DNA of 64,000 bases. Source: Massospora cicadina. Its lineage: Eukaryota > Entomophthoromycota > Entomophthoromycetes > Entomophthorales > Entomophthoraceae. The position numbers were made by a program, and so were the translations under genes. The notes below the pieces were generated by a model. It saw only the letters and a list, made by a program, of their open reading frames with translations, was not told where the DNA came from and ran no database searches. This document shows positions 45,130 to 56,804 of the stretch, piece by piece (the stretch's first letter is position 1; each line of letters opens with the position of its first letter). Location: assembly GCA_022478985.1 (NCBI GenBank), contig JAKSZP010017423.1, positions 32,742-96,741 on the forward strand, read 5' to 3'.

Positions 45130-46600
45130 TCCTGTATACCATCAAAGATGACTTCATATTCGGAATCAAGGCTAGGTGTATTAGAGAATCAACTAGACAG
45201 TGCTTTGGCTCGCCTCAAAAGGCTTGTGCAGCACTCTCCCAACGCCCTTATGGGTCTTTCCCTATTATAGTTAAACCCCATTTAGTGACAAGCTCACATC
45301 TGGTGAAGGCAGTATCGCCTCCTTCCTGTATGTTTATGAATCTGCGATGGAAGGAGCGACTGATCTTCAAAAAACTAAGTTTATTCTTCCCTGCTTGAGT
45401 CAGATGGCTCAAGAAATCATGGTTCCTCAAATGACCACACTTACCACCTGGGCGGAGGTAAAACAAGCGCATATTGACGAGTTTGGTTTCATGCAAAGTT
45501 TATAACGACTAAAACAAGCCTTTATGTGCCATAGCCTACAAGCGGGAGAATTGATCCCCTTATTTTGTTGAGAGATTCTATAACAAATCTCAAACTCTGC
45601 TACTGGCCAAACTGCTTCCGCTAGATGATGCTATTACTGCTATAGTGGCTTGCTTAGCATCTTTTCCCTATTTAGCCATGCATATCTTCTCAGTTAAGCA
45701 TACCTTTAAAATGGTACGGGATATCAAAGAGGCATTACTAGCAGTGGTTGACTTCTATGAACCTGAACCTCTGCAAAAAGCTCAAAAGCGAGAATTAACT
45801 CTGACCCGTCCAGCCTCTTCCATGGCTGTATCCCTATGGAGCCCAGCTTCTTCAGCACTGCATCGACTAATTAAACCTCCCCCATGTGAGGATAGCCAGG
45901 AAATATTGTCAGTTATGGGGCAGCGCTCCCCTCTAGCTTCAGGTTTAAAGTTCAGCCCTGAAGTCAGTTATTGCTTTGCCTAGTTCCTCTCTTGCTAAAC
46001 GGACTACTAAGGTGAACAACGCATTACACCCACCTAAGCCGCTGCCTCAATCATCTCAGCCTCAACTTTGGCCGCCTCTAGTTCAAAACCTGCCGTTATG
46101 AGGCAGCCCAATCTGATCTCCTAAGGCAAAACACAAAGCCATTACACTTCCAATGTCTCCCCCAAAAGCTGGTACAGCCATGATGCTCCCTTCAAAAAGC
46201 AAACGGATAGATGAGAGTGATAAAGCCCTCCCCTGTGAGGAAATTAAGCCGGTTTCTCAGCCTTCTTTTAGTAACTCGATGAGGTGCATTGACAATCCCT
46301 CTGATGATGAGTCTGAAGGGGGTGATGAAGGTGCAGGCTATTATGTTTTGGGTGCTATAATTGAAGTGTAGGTTCCAGATAGAAAGAGGCCTGAATGGAT
46401 TGATATGGCTATAAAACCACGATGAAAATATCTTCAACAGTTGTTGAGGTTTTCAGAGTTAATCAATACCGCTAGTGATGCTGACCAGCTTATTGGGACA
46501 GTGCTCTGCTCCACTCAGCAGGTCCATACCCTCCAATCTATATAAGATTACTACCCTGCAATGGCTCAACGCCTTGCCTCCACACTCCATTTGAAGGAGT
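45130..46600 (+). pseudogene. Y gag relic and gag-protease spacer
   Basis: The capsid-like part (45290-45500) reads SGEGSIASFLYVYESAMEGA and WAEVKQAHIDEFGFMQSL across frames, matching X. The 45645-45983 frame (YLAMHIFSVKHTFKMVRDIK) continues it, followed by a Pro/Ser-rich tail. The spacer NTASDADQLIGTVLC near 46470-46510 matches X (DTASDADEVLSHLI). No intact zinc knuckle found. Confidence 0.7.
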
Positions 46601-46619
46601 CCTTGCCCTCCCACCTACT

Positions 46620-47360
46620 TTTGGTACCACAATAACCAAGGTAGGGGTTGTTATCGATAAAGTGCGCGTTCTAGCCATCCTTGATACAAGTGCACCAGTG
46701 AACATGGTCTTATCGAAACTCATCAATAAAATTAAGTTGGCGCCCGACCTGGACTATTCACAAGAGTATGGTACTGCAGGGCCTAATAATATGCGAGCTA
46801 TTGGATCCTACTCTTCTCTACCCATATGAATTGGGAAGCTCCTACTGGCTGCCCCCGCTGTAACATTAACTGATAACGCTTATGAACTACTCATTGGCAC
46901 GCAATTCATGATTGAGTATGACGGAATAATCAATATGAAACAAGGTTTTCTCTCTATTCTAAACTATGAAGTTCCTCTAGTCTTTACAAATGATGAGCCT
47001 AAGAAGAAGGAATATGAATGTGTAGTTGAGTACCCTTATTCTGCCATCACCCTTACATATACCACATCAGGAAGAAACACTAAAAAGCTGCCTGACTCTG
47101 TGGATGCTTCAGAAGTCATTCCATTGTATGCGTCAGAGGAGGTAGTTATCAAAGCGGGTGAACAAAAGGTGATAGACGCCAAAATTACTATGCAAAACCC
47201 CCGCAACTGCCTTCTGCACTTATCAAGCGTTGATGGAATCAGACCTTTGGAACCTCAGGTGTTTCCAGGTATCCTAGACCCTGCCTACCAGCGACCTATC
47301 AAACTTCTGCTGGGGAATCTCACTAACAAGGACATGGTTATAAAGAAGAATAAGAGATAA
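46620..47360 (+). pseudogene. Y protease and linker
   Basis: Active site AILDTSAPVNMVLSKLINK near 46673-46735: Asp-Thr-Ser instead of Asp-Thr-Gly, so probably inactive. Continues with LAPDLDYSQEYGTAGPN and one stop, then the open frame 46908-47360 (EYDGIINMKQGFLSILNYE, later PGILDPAYQRPIKLLLGNLT). Closely parallel to X 19910-20452. Confidence 0.78.
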
Positions 47361-48420
47361 AAAAGCCCTGTTGCTTCCCATTGACAACATCCACCAAGTC
47401 CATTATATTGGGCCTATGCTAAATATGGGACTACCCACTAACCAAATAATATGCGCTTTGCCCAACGTTCAGATTTCTGGTGACCTAACTCCCATTGAAC
47501 TTAATTAAGATTATTCCTTACTGGAGTCCTATAGTGACATTTTCTCCAAATCTGATACTGACTATGGGCATATGAAGGGCTAGTGCCACACTATTGATGT
47601 TGTTGATGCCAAGCCTATCCAATTCAAGTCTTATTGGGAATCAAAAGTTGAGGAGCTCCAGATGAGGACGGAGCTTAAACAGTTACTTTACATGGGGCTA
47701 CTGGTGCCTTCTCAAAGTCCCTGGTCATCTCCACTATTACTCATAAAATAAAAGAATGGTGGACGTCGAGTAGTTATGGATTACTGCAAGCTAAATAACC
47801 TCACCAAGAAGGACAGCTACTTAATCCCCAGAATTGATGATGCACAGGCCCACCTTTTCTGGGTCCAAGTTCTTTTCTGCCATGGACTTGGCTAGCGGAT
47901 ACTGGCAAATGGATCTCTCTCCGCAAGACCAGGAAAAATGTGCGCTCATTTGCAGTGAGGGTCTTTTCCAACCTACCCAACTACCACGAGGGTTGTGCAA
48001 TGCGCCCGCATCTTTCCAGCGAGCCATGAACCATATCGTGCAGGATCTGAAGCTCAGTTGTGTAATTGTATATCTAGATGATTTTACCGTTTCCCCCAAA
48101 CTTTCAATGAACACCTTTCTCATTTAAAGGAAGTGTTCCAACGCTTATGGGCCTCTCATATTAAGCTGAAGCCCTCAAAATGTACATTCTTCCAAAGGAG
48201 GTTGGATTTCTTAGGCCACGCCATCTCCTCAGAGGGGATCCAGACTCTCAAAGATAAAGTTGAGGAGATATCCAAGATGCCTGCTCCCAAAACCCTCCGC
48301 GATATCCAGGTGCTTTAGGGCGTGATGGGGTACTACCATCAATTCATCCCCAAATTCGCTAAGCTCAGTGAGCCCTTTGTATGACATTTAACAAAAAACA
48401 CCCCCTTCCTTTGGGGATAG
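47361..48420 (+). pseudogene. Y reverse transcriptase relic
   Basis: The frame 47834-48127 has FFSAMDLASGYWQMDLSPQD, LPRGLCNAPASFQRAM and an intact catalytic box VIVYLDDFTVSPK. 48133-48318 continues with KLKPSKCTFFQRRLDFLGHA. Fingers (47620-47830) are readable with interruptions (VMDYCKLNNLTKKDSY). Confidence 0.85.
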
Positions 48421-48900
48421 GAACAACAAGCTGCTTTTGAAACGCTAAAAAAGCTGCTGCAGAAACGGCCAATACTGTGTCATCCTGATTATAGTAAACC
48501 CTTCATTCTGTTTACTGATGCATCTGATTACGCAGGTGGAGCTACCTTGGCCCAACTGGATGAGCATGGGGTTGATCACCCCGTTTTATATCTCAGAAAA
48601 ATGCTTTTAAAAGCAGAACGCAATTATAGCATCACTGAGAAGGGATGCTTGGCTGTCTTGCTTGCTGTTAAACACTATCACCCTTTCTTATATGGGACCT
48701 AATTTAAAATGATTACTGACAATGCCTCTTTAAAGTGGTTACAAAATATGTTGGGTCCCACAGTCGACTGGCACGCTGAGCTTTGAAGCTCCAGCACTAT
48801 GATATGACCATTGTATATTTAGCTGAGACAAGCCACATGAATGTCGATGGGTTGACTTGGCTGCCCAGCCTTCATTTAGATAATAGTGAAGTGGAGCAGC
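48421..48900 (+). pseudogene. Y RNase H relic
   Basis: FILFTDASDYAGGATLAQLD near 48500-48560 (first catalytic Asp kept), then LLKAERNYSITEKGCLAVLL (the usual Glu in KREC/KEL is Gly here) and MITDNASLKWL near 48712-48745. Stops separate these blocks. Confidence 0.78.
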
Positions 48901-49368
48901 TAAATAATCTTAATGACCCCTGATGATTGGGAGGGTGAGGATGACTCAGTTCAGAAGATGCTAGCTCGCCATTCCCATAACACAAAGGTGGATAATGGCC
49001 ACTTATACAAGAAAGTGGTGGTGAACTGGTTACCTTATTTCCGACTTTCAGAGCGAGTACCTGTCATTATGGAGTCTCATACCCTCCTAGGACATAGTAA
49101 AGTGCGAAAAACCTATGAGTGGGTAAAAAAAGCTACTGGGAGGGAATCATGGAGACCATAGTCAAAGTCTTAGATGCCTGTTTAACATGTAAGAAGTAGT
49201 TCAACTTCAAAACAAAGTATCAATATCAGCCTACCACCCCCAACAGCCTTTCCACACAATAAGTCTCGATGTGGTTGGCCCTCTTCCCCAAACTATGGGT
49301 GAAAATCGATTTATAATAGTTGGGATTGATCAATCCACCAAATGGGTCAAGGCAGTGGCTACCCAGAT
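48901..49368 (+). pseudogene. Y integrase, part upstream of Z
   Basis: Zinc domain in 48913-49195: SHTLLGHSKVRKTYEWVKK, then DACLTCKK, the His-His-Cys-Cys set. The core begins with VGPLPQTMGENRFIIVGID and STKWVKAVATQ, where the sequence is cut by the Z LTR at 49374. Confidence 0.8.
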
Positions 49369-49373
49369 CAGAC

Positions 49374-50231
49374 TGTCATGGTCACATGACATCATAGTGG
49401 GGACTGACCCCAAGGATAAGGCTAGGCGCCAGGAGGCCCAAAAGGTGAAGTTACAGGGCCTCCCTGACATTAGGCATACCCTAGACCAACGCTGGGTATG
49501 GGCAAAATATGCCCAGGTTGGTACTAGTGGGGAGCCAAATGCCCAGTCCCTTACGTCAGTCCAGGCATTGAAACAAACGGTTTACATAAAAAATGCAAAC
49601 AGTTTGGTTTGGTTATACAAGTAACGGGGCTTTAAAACCCATTCCACTTAAAAAATCACACGTTCAGGTCAAATCCAACTTTATTCAATAAAACGAGTGA
49701 AGTCAGTTTTGGCATATTCTACCAATTGGGATGTTAGTGTGTGCTTATTGGTGGGTCGATGCTTGGGCCCACTCCTGCAAACCCCCTTATTCCCCCATCC
49801 AAGTTTAAATATATTTTCCCCTCAACCAACATTCCTTGTTGGTCGACTTCCTAAATAAACATTTCCCCTGTTTTACGTTTTAATTTTCTATGTTAATTTG
49901 AACGCTCCTGTGCATGAACCTCTTTGAGGAGGTCTCGCGCTCCATTAACCTTGCCATTTCCAATATGATCGAGATATCCCCTAGTGCACTGTTGATTCGC
50001 CCAGGTTCCCTCCAACCTGGGTCGCTTACCCCCTTTCTCATTGTGCACCACGTCACTTGTGGTAAGTTATTTAATATAATAATTGCACATATATGCCTAA
50101 GTTGTTATTGCTCCAGCACCCTATGATGGGCTCTGATAACTTTTGTATCAATGGCTAGTTCCCTGGCGTTGGCCTTGTGCACAGTGCACTACCACGCTGG
50201 GAACAGGAGAGGTATAGACACTCTCCTTATA
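49374..50231 (+). repeat. Z upstream (5') LTR, 858 bp
   Basis: Starts TGTCATGGTCACATGACA, an inverted repeat of 7 bp with a 4-base loop, and ends CTCTCCTTATA (CTCTCCTTACA in the partner). No TGG-type primer site follows, unlike the other families. Confidence 0.9.
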
Positions 50232-50279
50232 TTAGTCAATCACCCGCCTAAATTTATATGCATGAATTTTTAATGTGTG

Positions 50280-51010
50280 AACTTTTACAACAGGGAACCA
50301 TTGGCCGCCAGCTGTGGGATTCAGCTGTTGTTATCCACACCGCTGTTTTCTATTTTCCCCAAAGGTTGGAGTAACTTGGATTTATTATGGTTGTCTCCAA
50401 CTGGAAAGTATCCACCCTTCGTGCTTGTACCTGGTGGATATGGACGCTTCATGGTCCAAAAGTTGTGATTGCCCAACTTTCCACCAAAATTATCAAATTC
50501 AAATTGAATAAACGAGTTTAACTTCGCCAGCGCTTTCAGACATTGCTGGTGGAATTGGTGTATATGGGACTGGGGGTGTTGGCCTTGGATAACGGTGGGC
50601 ATTCCGTTGCAGGTAGGGGAATAGGGTCATTTGCGTCTAAAATGCATTTTATGACGAAAGTTTTTCAAACCTCTGAGCCATTTCTTAGCTTTTATGGCTT
50701 GGATGAGACCTCTATTCCAGTATATTAAATAACCCCTGAGAACCCTCATTTGACCCCTACCATGATCCGGGGCACTCAGGAAGCATATAAGGAACTTTGT
50801 TTAAAATATGTAAAAAATATACATCTGCAGAAGGCATGGTGGGGTATGTGGCCTCATTATTAAGAGTAGCCAACTATCCCTCCCCCTTTTTGATTCCAAA
50901 ACAGATTCTGATGGCTTGCTTGAGCCAGAGGAAGAATATTTTGGTAAGGTGTTATCGTTGTCTACCATAAATAAAGACCATTCTGGGTATTTTCTACTGA
51001 CTGCGATCCT
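50280..51010 (+). pseudogene. Z gag relic
   Basis: Frames 50277-50511 and 50543-50728 (VLALDNGGHSVAGRGIGSF, LSFYGLDETSIPVY, then ITPENPHLTPTMIRGTQEAY) match Z2 gag. I see no zinc knuckle. Function assigned by position before the protease. Confidence 0.6.
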
Positions 51011-51600
51011 CTCCTCCCCTTTAGGGAAGCTCACCACCACTATTTTTGGTGGATACTGGCACCTCTGGAAACTTTATGGACCAGTACCTAGCCGACTACC
51101 TTGGACTGAGTTATCTTGCCAGGCAATATGGCTAGGGGAGGGGCGTCCCAAGGTATTCTCACTCTGAAGAACATTAGGACAGTGGACTATCAGGTTGACA
51201 AGTACCACTTGTATGATCACTTCAGTGCGGTCAAAAACCTCCTGTTCCCTATCATTTTGGGTTTGTAGTGGTGGCGAAAGTTTGACGTTAGAACCAACCT
51301 GCAGGAAAACACCCTGTCCCTCACCATGAAGAATAGTCGCACATTTTTTGTGCCTTTTTCATAAGAGAACGCCCAGGGAGAATTGCCCCACTGGCCCCAC
51401 CTTCTCCCTTATAGCCTTGTCCCTTTGCGGAAGCCCTCAGTGGAAGTTCCTATACCTTCTTGCTTGGATGATTTGGAACCCTCTTTTGATGCAGAATCCG
51501 CTAACGCACTATCTGAGCACTCTGAGTTTGATAATGACTTCAAGCTCACTTTGGATCTGGTGCATATATTATACCTCATTTACCCATTGACTGTTCAAGA
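51011..51600 (+). pseudogene. Z protease relic
   Basis: LVDTGTSGNFMDQYLADYLG near 51047-51105 is a retropepsin active site with intact Asp-Thr-Gly, but a frameshift separates it from the preceding SSPLGKLTTTIF. Downstream 51200-51600 is the linker (YHLYDHFSAVKNLLFPIIL, then an acidic run ending LDLVHIL). Confidence 0.78.
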
Positions 51601-51609
51601 GTAGAGGCA

Positions 51610-52209
51610 TTGGATGTATGGGTGAAGGAACAGTTAGCCAAAGGTGCGATCTTTCAGCGTACCTCCCCTGTATGCTCTCCACTTCTCTTTGTTGAGAAGT
51701 CTGATGGTACTCTGCGCTCATGTGTGGACTATGGGAACCTTAACATTGTCATTGTACCAGATCTACATCCCATACCTTTGGAATCTCATATTGCGTGCTA
51801 CGTGGAGAAGGCTAAGGTCTTTTCCAAGTTTGATTGCCTCAATGCGTTCAATCAGATTCGTATTAAAAAGGGACAAGAGTGGCTAACCACCTTTCATACC
51901 AGAAAAGGGATTTTCCATTTTCAGGTCATGCCCTTTGGGCTTAAGAATGCCCCTGCCATCTTTCAACACCGCATTGATGCATCATTGGGAGACTTGTTAG
52001 GGGTATGTGCGGTTGCCTACATGAATGGTATCCTGGTGTTTTCCCCTGATCATGAGTCCCATGCAGTACACCTTTGGCAAGTGGTGGAGCGGTTAAAGGC
52101 AGCCAGCCTTACGCTGAAGATTAGCAAGTGCGAATTCTTCAAGTCCCAGGTCACTTTTCTGGGCAACGTCGCGTTTGACCAAGGACACATGATAACTCCA
52201 GACAAGTAG
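51610..52209 (+). pseudogene. Z reverse transcriptase, long open stretch with dead active site
   Basis: A 199-codon frame covering fingers and palm: GAIFQRTSPVCSPLLFVEK, LRSCVDYGNLN, KFDCLNAFNQIRIKKGQEW (first catalytic Asp kept), HFQVMPFGLKNAPAIFQHRI. The second catalytic box is VAYMNGILVFS, Asn-Gly where Asp-Asp is required; Z2 still has MDD. It ends at a TAG after MITPDK. Long but certainly inactive. Confidence 0.88.
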
Positions 52210-52996
52210 AAGGCGATTCTTGAGTGGCCCATTCCCACCTCCATCAAGGAATTGAGAAGCTTTTTGGGGACGTGTACGTTCCTCATGAAATTACGCCAAA
52301 GCTTTCTGAGGTGGTAGCGCCATTGTATAGGGCTAGTGGTGCAAAAATGCTTCAGTGGTCCCCCAATTTGCAGGATGCTTTCCAAGCAGTGAAGTGCACT
52401 CTGTTGTCCACGACCATCCTTCACCATGTTGAAGCTTCCAAAGAGCTCATTGTGTCGACTGATGCCTCCAACTTCAGCATAGCAGCTGCCTTATTACAAG
52501 TAGGAGAAGATGGTTAGAGCATCCAGTGGGATATTTTTCTAGGAAAATGTCTTTGCCAGAGTTGAATTACGCCGTTTATGATAAGGAGTTATTGGCAGTG
52601 GTGGAGGCGCTGACTTATTGGCATTACCACTTGCATGGCTCATCCCAACCTTTCTGGGTATGTACAGACCACTGTGCCTTGCTGTACTACCGCGCTCCTC
52701 ATGTCCTAACCCCACGGCACACCCATTGGCATGATACCCTTTCCCAATTCACATTCACGTATGAGTTCACTAAGGGAAAGGATAATGGTTTGGCGGATGC
52801 TTTGAGCCGCAACCCTGCTTTAGAACCTAATCCCAAGGAGGTAGAAGTCCACAACACACAGGATAATTCCTCCAGACAAAGTTCTGTCGCAACTTCCCTC
52901 TCCCCTGGCCAACGGGCCAGCGATTGCACCTCTGGAAAACGCGGAGGAATATGGTATTTTCAAAAAGTTTGTCCTTTCCCAGCTGCTGTCGGGTGA
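52210..52996 (+). pseudogene. Z RNase H
   Basis: The frame 52224-52517 covers the RT connection and LIVSTDASNFSIAAALLQVG (catalytic Asp). One stop and a shift later, 52526-52996 has FSRKMSLPELNYAVYDKELL (catalytic Glu), WHYHLHGSSQPFWVCTDH and NGLADALSRNP, the normal RNase H end. Confidence 0.85.
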
Positions 52997-53003
52997 ATAT
53001 ACT

Positions 53004-54110
53004 ATGGTACTTGCTAAGAGTGCTGTAAATCAAGAGGATCTATCCAGGAATTATCATTTAAATGATGAGATGGTGTGGTTTCAGGGGCTTTTTAGGTACC
53101 TGCTGGACCACTGCGCCTGGAAATCATCTGGGCCCATCATGATGGAATCACCATTGGTCATATGGGGAAAGCAAAGACCATGGAGTTGATACGTCGCACC
53201 TATAATTGGAAGGGCTTGCCTGCTCAGGTGGGGCGGTATTGTAAGGAGTGTTTAGCCTGCAACCAAATGAAGTCAAATTGTCAACCTTTAGCAGGGTTTT
53301 GGTACCAGTCCAGGAAGCTGAAGGGCCCTGGACTTCCCTATTGGTGGATTTCATTGTGGAACTACCTGTCTCAGATGGTTACGATGCTATCATGGTGGTA
53401 GTGAACTGTTTTACAAAGTTCGCCCACTTCATTCCTTGCAAAACTACAATGACCGCGGCTGAGATGGCCATGCTTTTCGTCACGCATTTGTTTGCACTCC
53501 ATGGAGTTCCCCAAAAGATTTCAGTGACTGAGGGGCCCATTTTACCTCCGTATTTTTATAAAAGTTGTGCAAGACTCTTCAGATTCGCCCTTGCCATTCA
53601 ACTGCCTATCACCCCCAATTGAATGGTCAGACTGAACGAGTGAACCAGTGCTTGGACTAGTTCCTGCGGTATTACTCAGCTGCAGATCACTCTGATTGGG
53701 CTTCTCACCATCCTATGGCCCAATTTAGTTACATCAGCACGTTGCATTTCTCAATTTGGTTGTTCCCTTTTTTTCGCCAGCCATGGCTTTAACTCCGCCT
53801 TTAACATGGAGCTCAGCTGTGGGTCTAAGATTGAAGCGGTGGTGGACTTTGCCAAGACAATCAAAAAGGTCCACCAGGGGGTTTCCACAATCTCGGAGGC
53901 AGCAATGCAAGTGTATAAGGAGAACGCTGATGGGAAGCACCAAGTGGGTCCTGCGTACAAGGAGAGGTATCTCATGATGCTTGATGCTCGTAACATCCCT
54001 ATCAAGCAGCCATGCAAGAAGCTGGGTCCAAAGAGGATTGGCCCCTACCGCGTTATTAGAAAGGTGGGCCATGCCTCATACTAGTTAGATCTCCCCTCTT
54101 CATTTCGGAT
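53004..54110 (+). pseudogene. Z integrase core and GPY module
   Basis: Zinc domain: the first His pair is in 53130-53165 in another frame; then TMELIRRTYNWKGLPAQVGR and CKECLACNQMK (53180-53280). The core in 53248-53622 has SLLVDFIVELPVSDGYDAIM (first Asp) and HGVPQKISVTEGPI, where the second catalytic Asp has become Glu in context (VTE for VTD/SDR). The Glu region near 53620 (NWMVRLNE across frames) is shattered. 53806-54084 carries VGPAYKERYLMMLDARNIP and KRIGPYRVIRKVG, the GPY motif. Confidence 0.82.
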
Positions 54111-54149
54111 CTTCTCAGTGTTTCAGAGAGCAAAATGATATTGTTTGAG

Positions 54150-54432
54150 GACCCCCCCACCTGAGACTCCTGGGGCCTATCTTGTGGATGGGGTGCCAGA
54201 GTGGGAGGTGGAAGAAATAGTTGCCTCCCGCCGCGTTAAAAGAAGACTGTAGTACCTGGTATCTTGGAAAGGGATTTGACACTGCAGAGAACAGTTGGGT
54301 GCCAGCGCGCGACTGTGTGCACGCTCAAGATCTGATTGAAGCCTTCCACAAGCGTTTCCCCCAGGCTGCTGGATCTCAACCTAAACTGACCGTTGCTGCC
54401 CTGAACTTGACCCCTGACCACAAGAACTTTTG
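54150..54432 (+). pseudogene. Z chromodomain at the integrase C-terminus
   Basis: PPETPGAYLVDGVPEWEVEE, then a stop (TAG) within RRVKRRL-YLVSWKGFD, then TAENSWVPARDCVHAQDLIE and AFHKRFPQAAG. The Tyr/Trp cage residues typical of chromodomains (YLVSWKGF, NSWVP) are present. Known chromovirus chromodomains steer integration to chromatin carrying particular histone marks. The style (SWVPARD) is shared with sushi-type elements as well as fungal ones. Confidence 0.85.
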
Positions 54433-54484
54433 ATTGTGAAAGCCCCTGGAGGAGGGGTTGAGCCCCGTTAGGAGGAGAGGGTAA

Positions 54485-55336
54485 TGTCATGGTCACATGA
54501 CATCATCATAGGGACTGACCCCAAGGGTAAGGCTAGGCTCCAGGAGGCCCAAAAGATGAAGTTACAGGGCCTCCCTGACATGAGGCATACCCTAGACCAA
54601 CGCTGGGTATGGGCATAATATGCCCAGGTTGGTACTAGTGGGGAGCCAGATACCCAGTCCCTTACATCGGGCTAGGCGTTGAAACAAATGGTTTACATAA
54701 AAAATGCAAACAGTTTGGTTTGGTTATACAAGTAACGGGGTTTTGAAACCCATTCCTTTTGAAAAATCACACGTTCAGGTCAAATCCAACTTCAATCAAT
54801 AAAACGAGTGAAGTCAGTTTTGGCATATTCTACCAATTGGAATGGTAGTGTGTACTTATTGGTGGGTTGGTGCTTGGGCTCACTCCTGCAAACCCCTTAT
54901 TCCCCTGTCCAAGTTTAAATATGTTTCCCCCGACCAACTTTCCTCGTTGGTCGACTTCCCAAATAAATTATTCCCCCATTTTACGTTTAATTTTTATGAT
55001 ATTTTAAACACTCCTGTGCGCGAACCTCTTTGATGAGATCTTGCACTCCGTTACCCTTGCCATTCCAATATGATCGAGATATCCCCTAGTGCACCGTTGG
55101 TTTGCCCAGGTTCCATCCAACATGGGTCACTTACTCTCTTTCTCATTATTCACTGCGTCGCTTGTGGTAAGTTATTTAATATAATAATTGCACTTATATT
55201 CCTAAATTGTTATTGCTCCAGCACCCTCTGCAGGGCTCTGATAACTTTCATATTAATGGCTAGTTCCCTGGCGTTGGCCTTATGCACCATGCACTACCAC
55301 TCTGGGAATGGGAGAGGTATAGACACTCTCCTTACA
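54485..55336 (+). repeat. Z downstream (3') LTR, 852 bp
   Basis: Partner of 49374-50231, preceded by the purine tract GTTAGGAGGAGAGGGTAA. Ends CTCTCCTTACA. Confidence 0.9.
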
Positions 55337-55341
55337 CAGAT

Positions 55342-56040
55342 GGCTAAGGCCACGGCCACTTTCTTCCACCAGTATATCTTTACCTGACATGGTTGCCCCC
55401 AAGTTTTCTCTGCAATCATGGTAAAATCTTCACCTCCTGAGTGATGAAGATTCTCACAGCTTCCATGGGCACCCAAAAGCTTTTTCTGCCCCCTACAACC
55501 CTTCAACCAATGGTACCATGGAAAGGGCAAATGCGACCCTGGTTTCTATTTTACAGAAAATGGCCACTTCTGACTTCATTTCCTGGGATCTGTACTTATA
55601 AAGTTCCCTCATAGCATACTGTATCAGTTACCATTGGATCCTTAAATTTCTCCTTTCTGTGTGTTGTATGGACGGGAACATGGGGTGCCAGCCTTATTAG
55701 CAAAAGACATTTTCACTGATAGGACTAACCCTGAGCAGGCCATGAAGAAACTGGCTCAGCACATCCTACAGTTACAATCTGAGGCGATGGCAAATTTGGC
55801 AAAAACTGTCACAAAAGTAGGTCAAACTGCAAATGAGCACCAAACCCTCTTCCTTCCAAGTATTAGACCTGGTGCTCTATTATCACAATCACATCACCAC
55901 TAGAAGGGAGAAACTTGAATCCATTTGGGAAGGGCCCTTTGTAGTTACTTACAAGCGAGGGGAGGAGTACTCCATCAAGTCCCTTGCTTCTGGAGTTACG
56001 ATTAATCAAGTTCATGGGAAATTCCTATGACCCTTACTTC
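55342..56040 (+). pseudogene. Y integrase, part downstream of Z
   Basis: Resumes the core: MAKATATFFHQYIF, then across frames TASMGTQKLFLPPYNPSTNG and TMERANATLVSILQKMA (third catalytic residue Glu), and C-terminal 55661-56030 with VLYGREHGVPALLAKDIF, NLAKTVTKVGQTANEH and WEGPFVVTYKRGEEYSIKSL. No chromodomain. The final VHGKFL ends just before the polypurine tract. Confidence 0.82.
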
Positions 56041-56048
56041 CCCAAACA

Positions 56049-56063
56049 TTTTTGAGGGGGTGA
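56049..56063 (+). promoter_or_regulatory. Y polypurine tract
   Basis: TTTTTGAGGGGGTGA directly before the LTR start TGTCAGATAATTT. Confidence 0.65.
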
Positions 56064-56799
56064 TGTCAGATAATTTACCTCCCAGCTGTATGATAAGAAT
56101 GTTGTGGATTAAATTCAGCTGAGAAAGGAAAATTTCAGACATTTACTAGTCCATGTAATAACAATGAAAAAATATTGAGAAAATTGGCCAAAAGACCCTG
56201 GCTGATTCCCAGTAGAGCCCCGTTATTTGAGGTAGCACCATTTCAAACCCTGAACGAAAAAAAACGTAAAATCAAGAAGTCAGATTACTCTGACCTCATG
56301 ATGGACCTTGGGGCGACCATTGGAAGGCACACCCCCAACCACCATCAAGTCCCTCAAAGCACCTACACAGGGACCACGCCCTTTTATAGGCGTGGCAGAG
56401 GTCCCCCAAGGTGAAAGAATTTTATCAAGCAGTGATTGGTTGAGGTTCATCAAAACTTTACTGCATGGGTACATTCTGCCCCAAAACCCCAACCATCATT
56501 TCTTTAAAACGTAGCTCACATTTCCCAAGATCTGATAGGAGCGTATACCATATATCCTAATTTGGAAGCATCTAAGCTATTCTGAACCTATCCTCAAATT
56601 CCCCCTGTCCCTCAAAACAGTTTAAATACAGATTGGTCAGATATTAAAAAGGACAATTTTCCTCTTATCATGCTCTTATTAAATTTGTAAAAACCCAGTT
56701 TTATTAGAGCATTATATTTATATTTAGAAATATTTACAAACTTTTGGGGAAATCAGCAGGCGTGAAGCACCAGCGAGCAAGAATTAATGGTTTTCTACA
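56064..56799 (+). repeat. Y downstream (3') LTR, 736 bp
   Basis: Partner of 44363-45105; ends TTTTCTACA. Confidence 0.92.
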
Positions 56800-56804
56800 A
56801 GTTT

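Larger units (their letters stand above)
49374..55336 (+). mobile_element. Chromovirus Z, full-length copy inside Y integrase
   Basis: Plus-strand Ty3/gypsy element, 5963 bp, with LTRs 49374-50231 and 54485-55336 and an integrase carrying a chromodomain. Target flanks CAGAC (49369-49373) and CAGAT (55337-55341) differ by one transition. The host integrase frame resumes at once (MAKATATFFHQYIF). Homologous to Z2. Confidence 0.92.
44363..56799 (+). mobile_element. Gypsy family Y, complete copy split by chromovirus Z
   Basis: Plus-strand LTR retrotransposon with perfect 5-bp target duplications AGTTT at 44358-44362 and 56800-56804. LTRs 44363-45105 and 56064-56799; primer site 45110-45127; gag, protease, RT, RNase H and integrase in order; polypurine tract before 56064. 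Its integrase is cut at 49374 by Z and resumes at 55342. Related to V and X by gag, protease spacer and integrase end. Confidence 0.93.
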
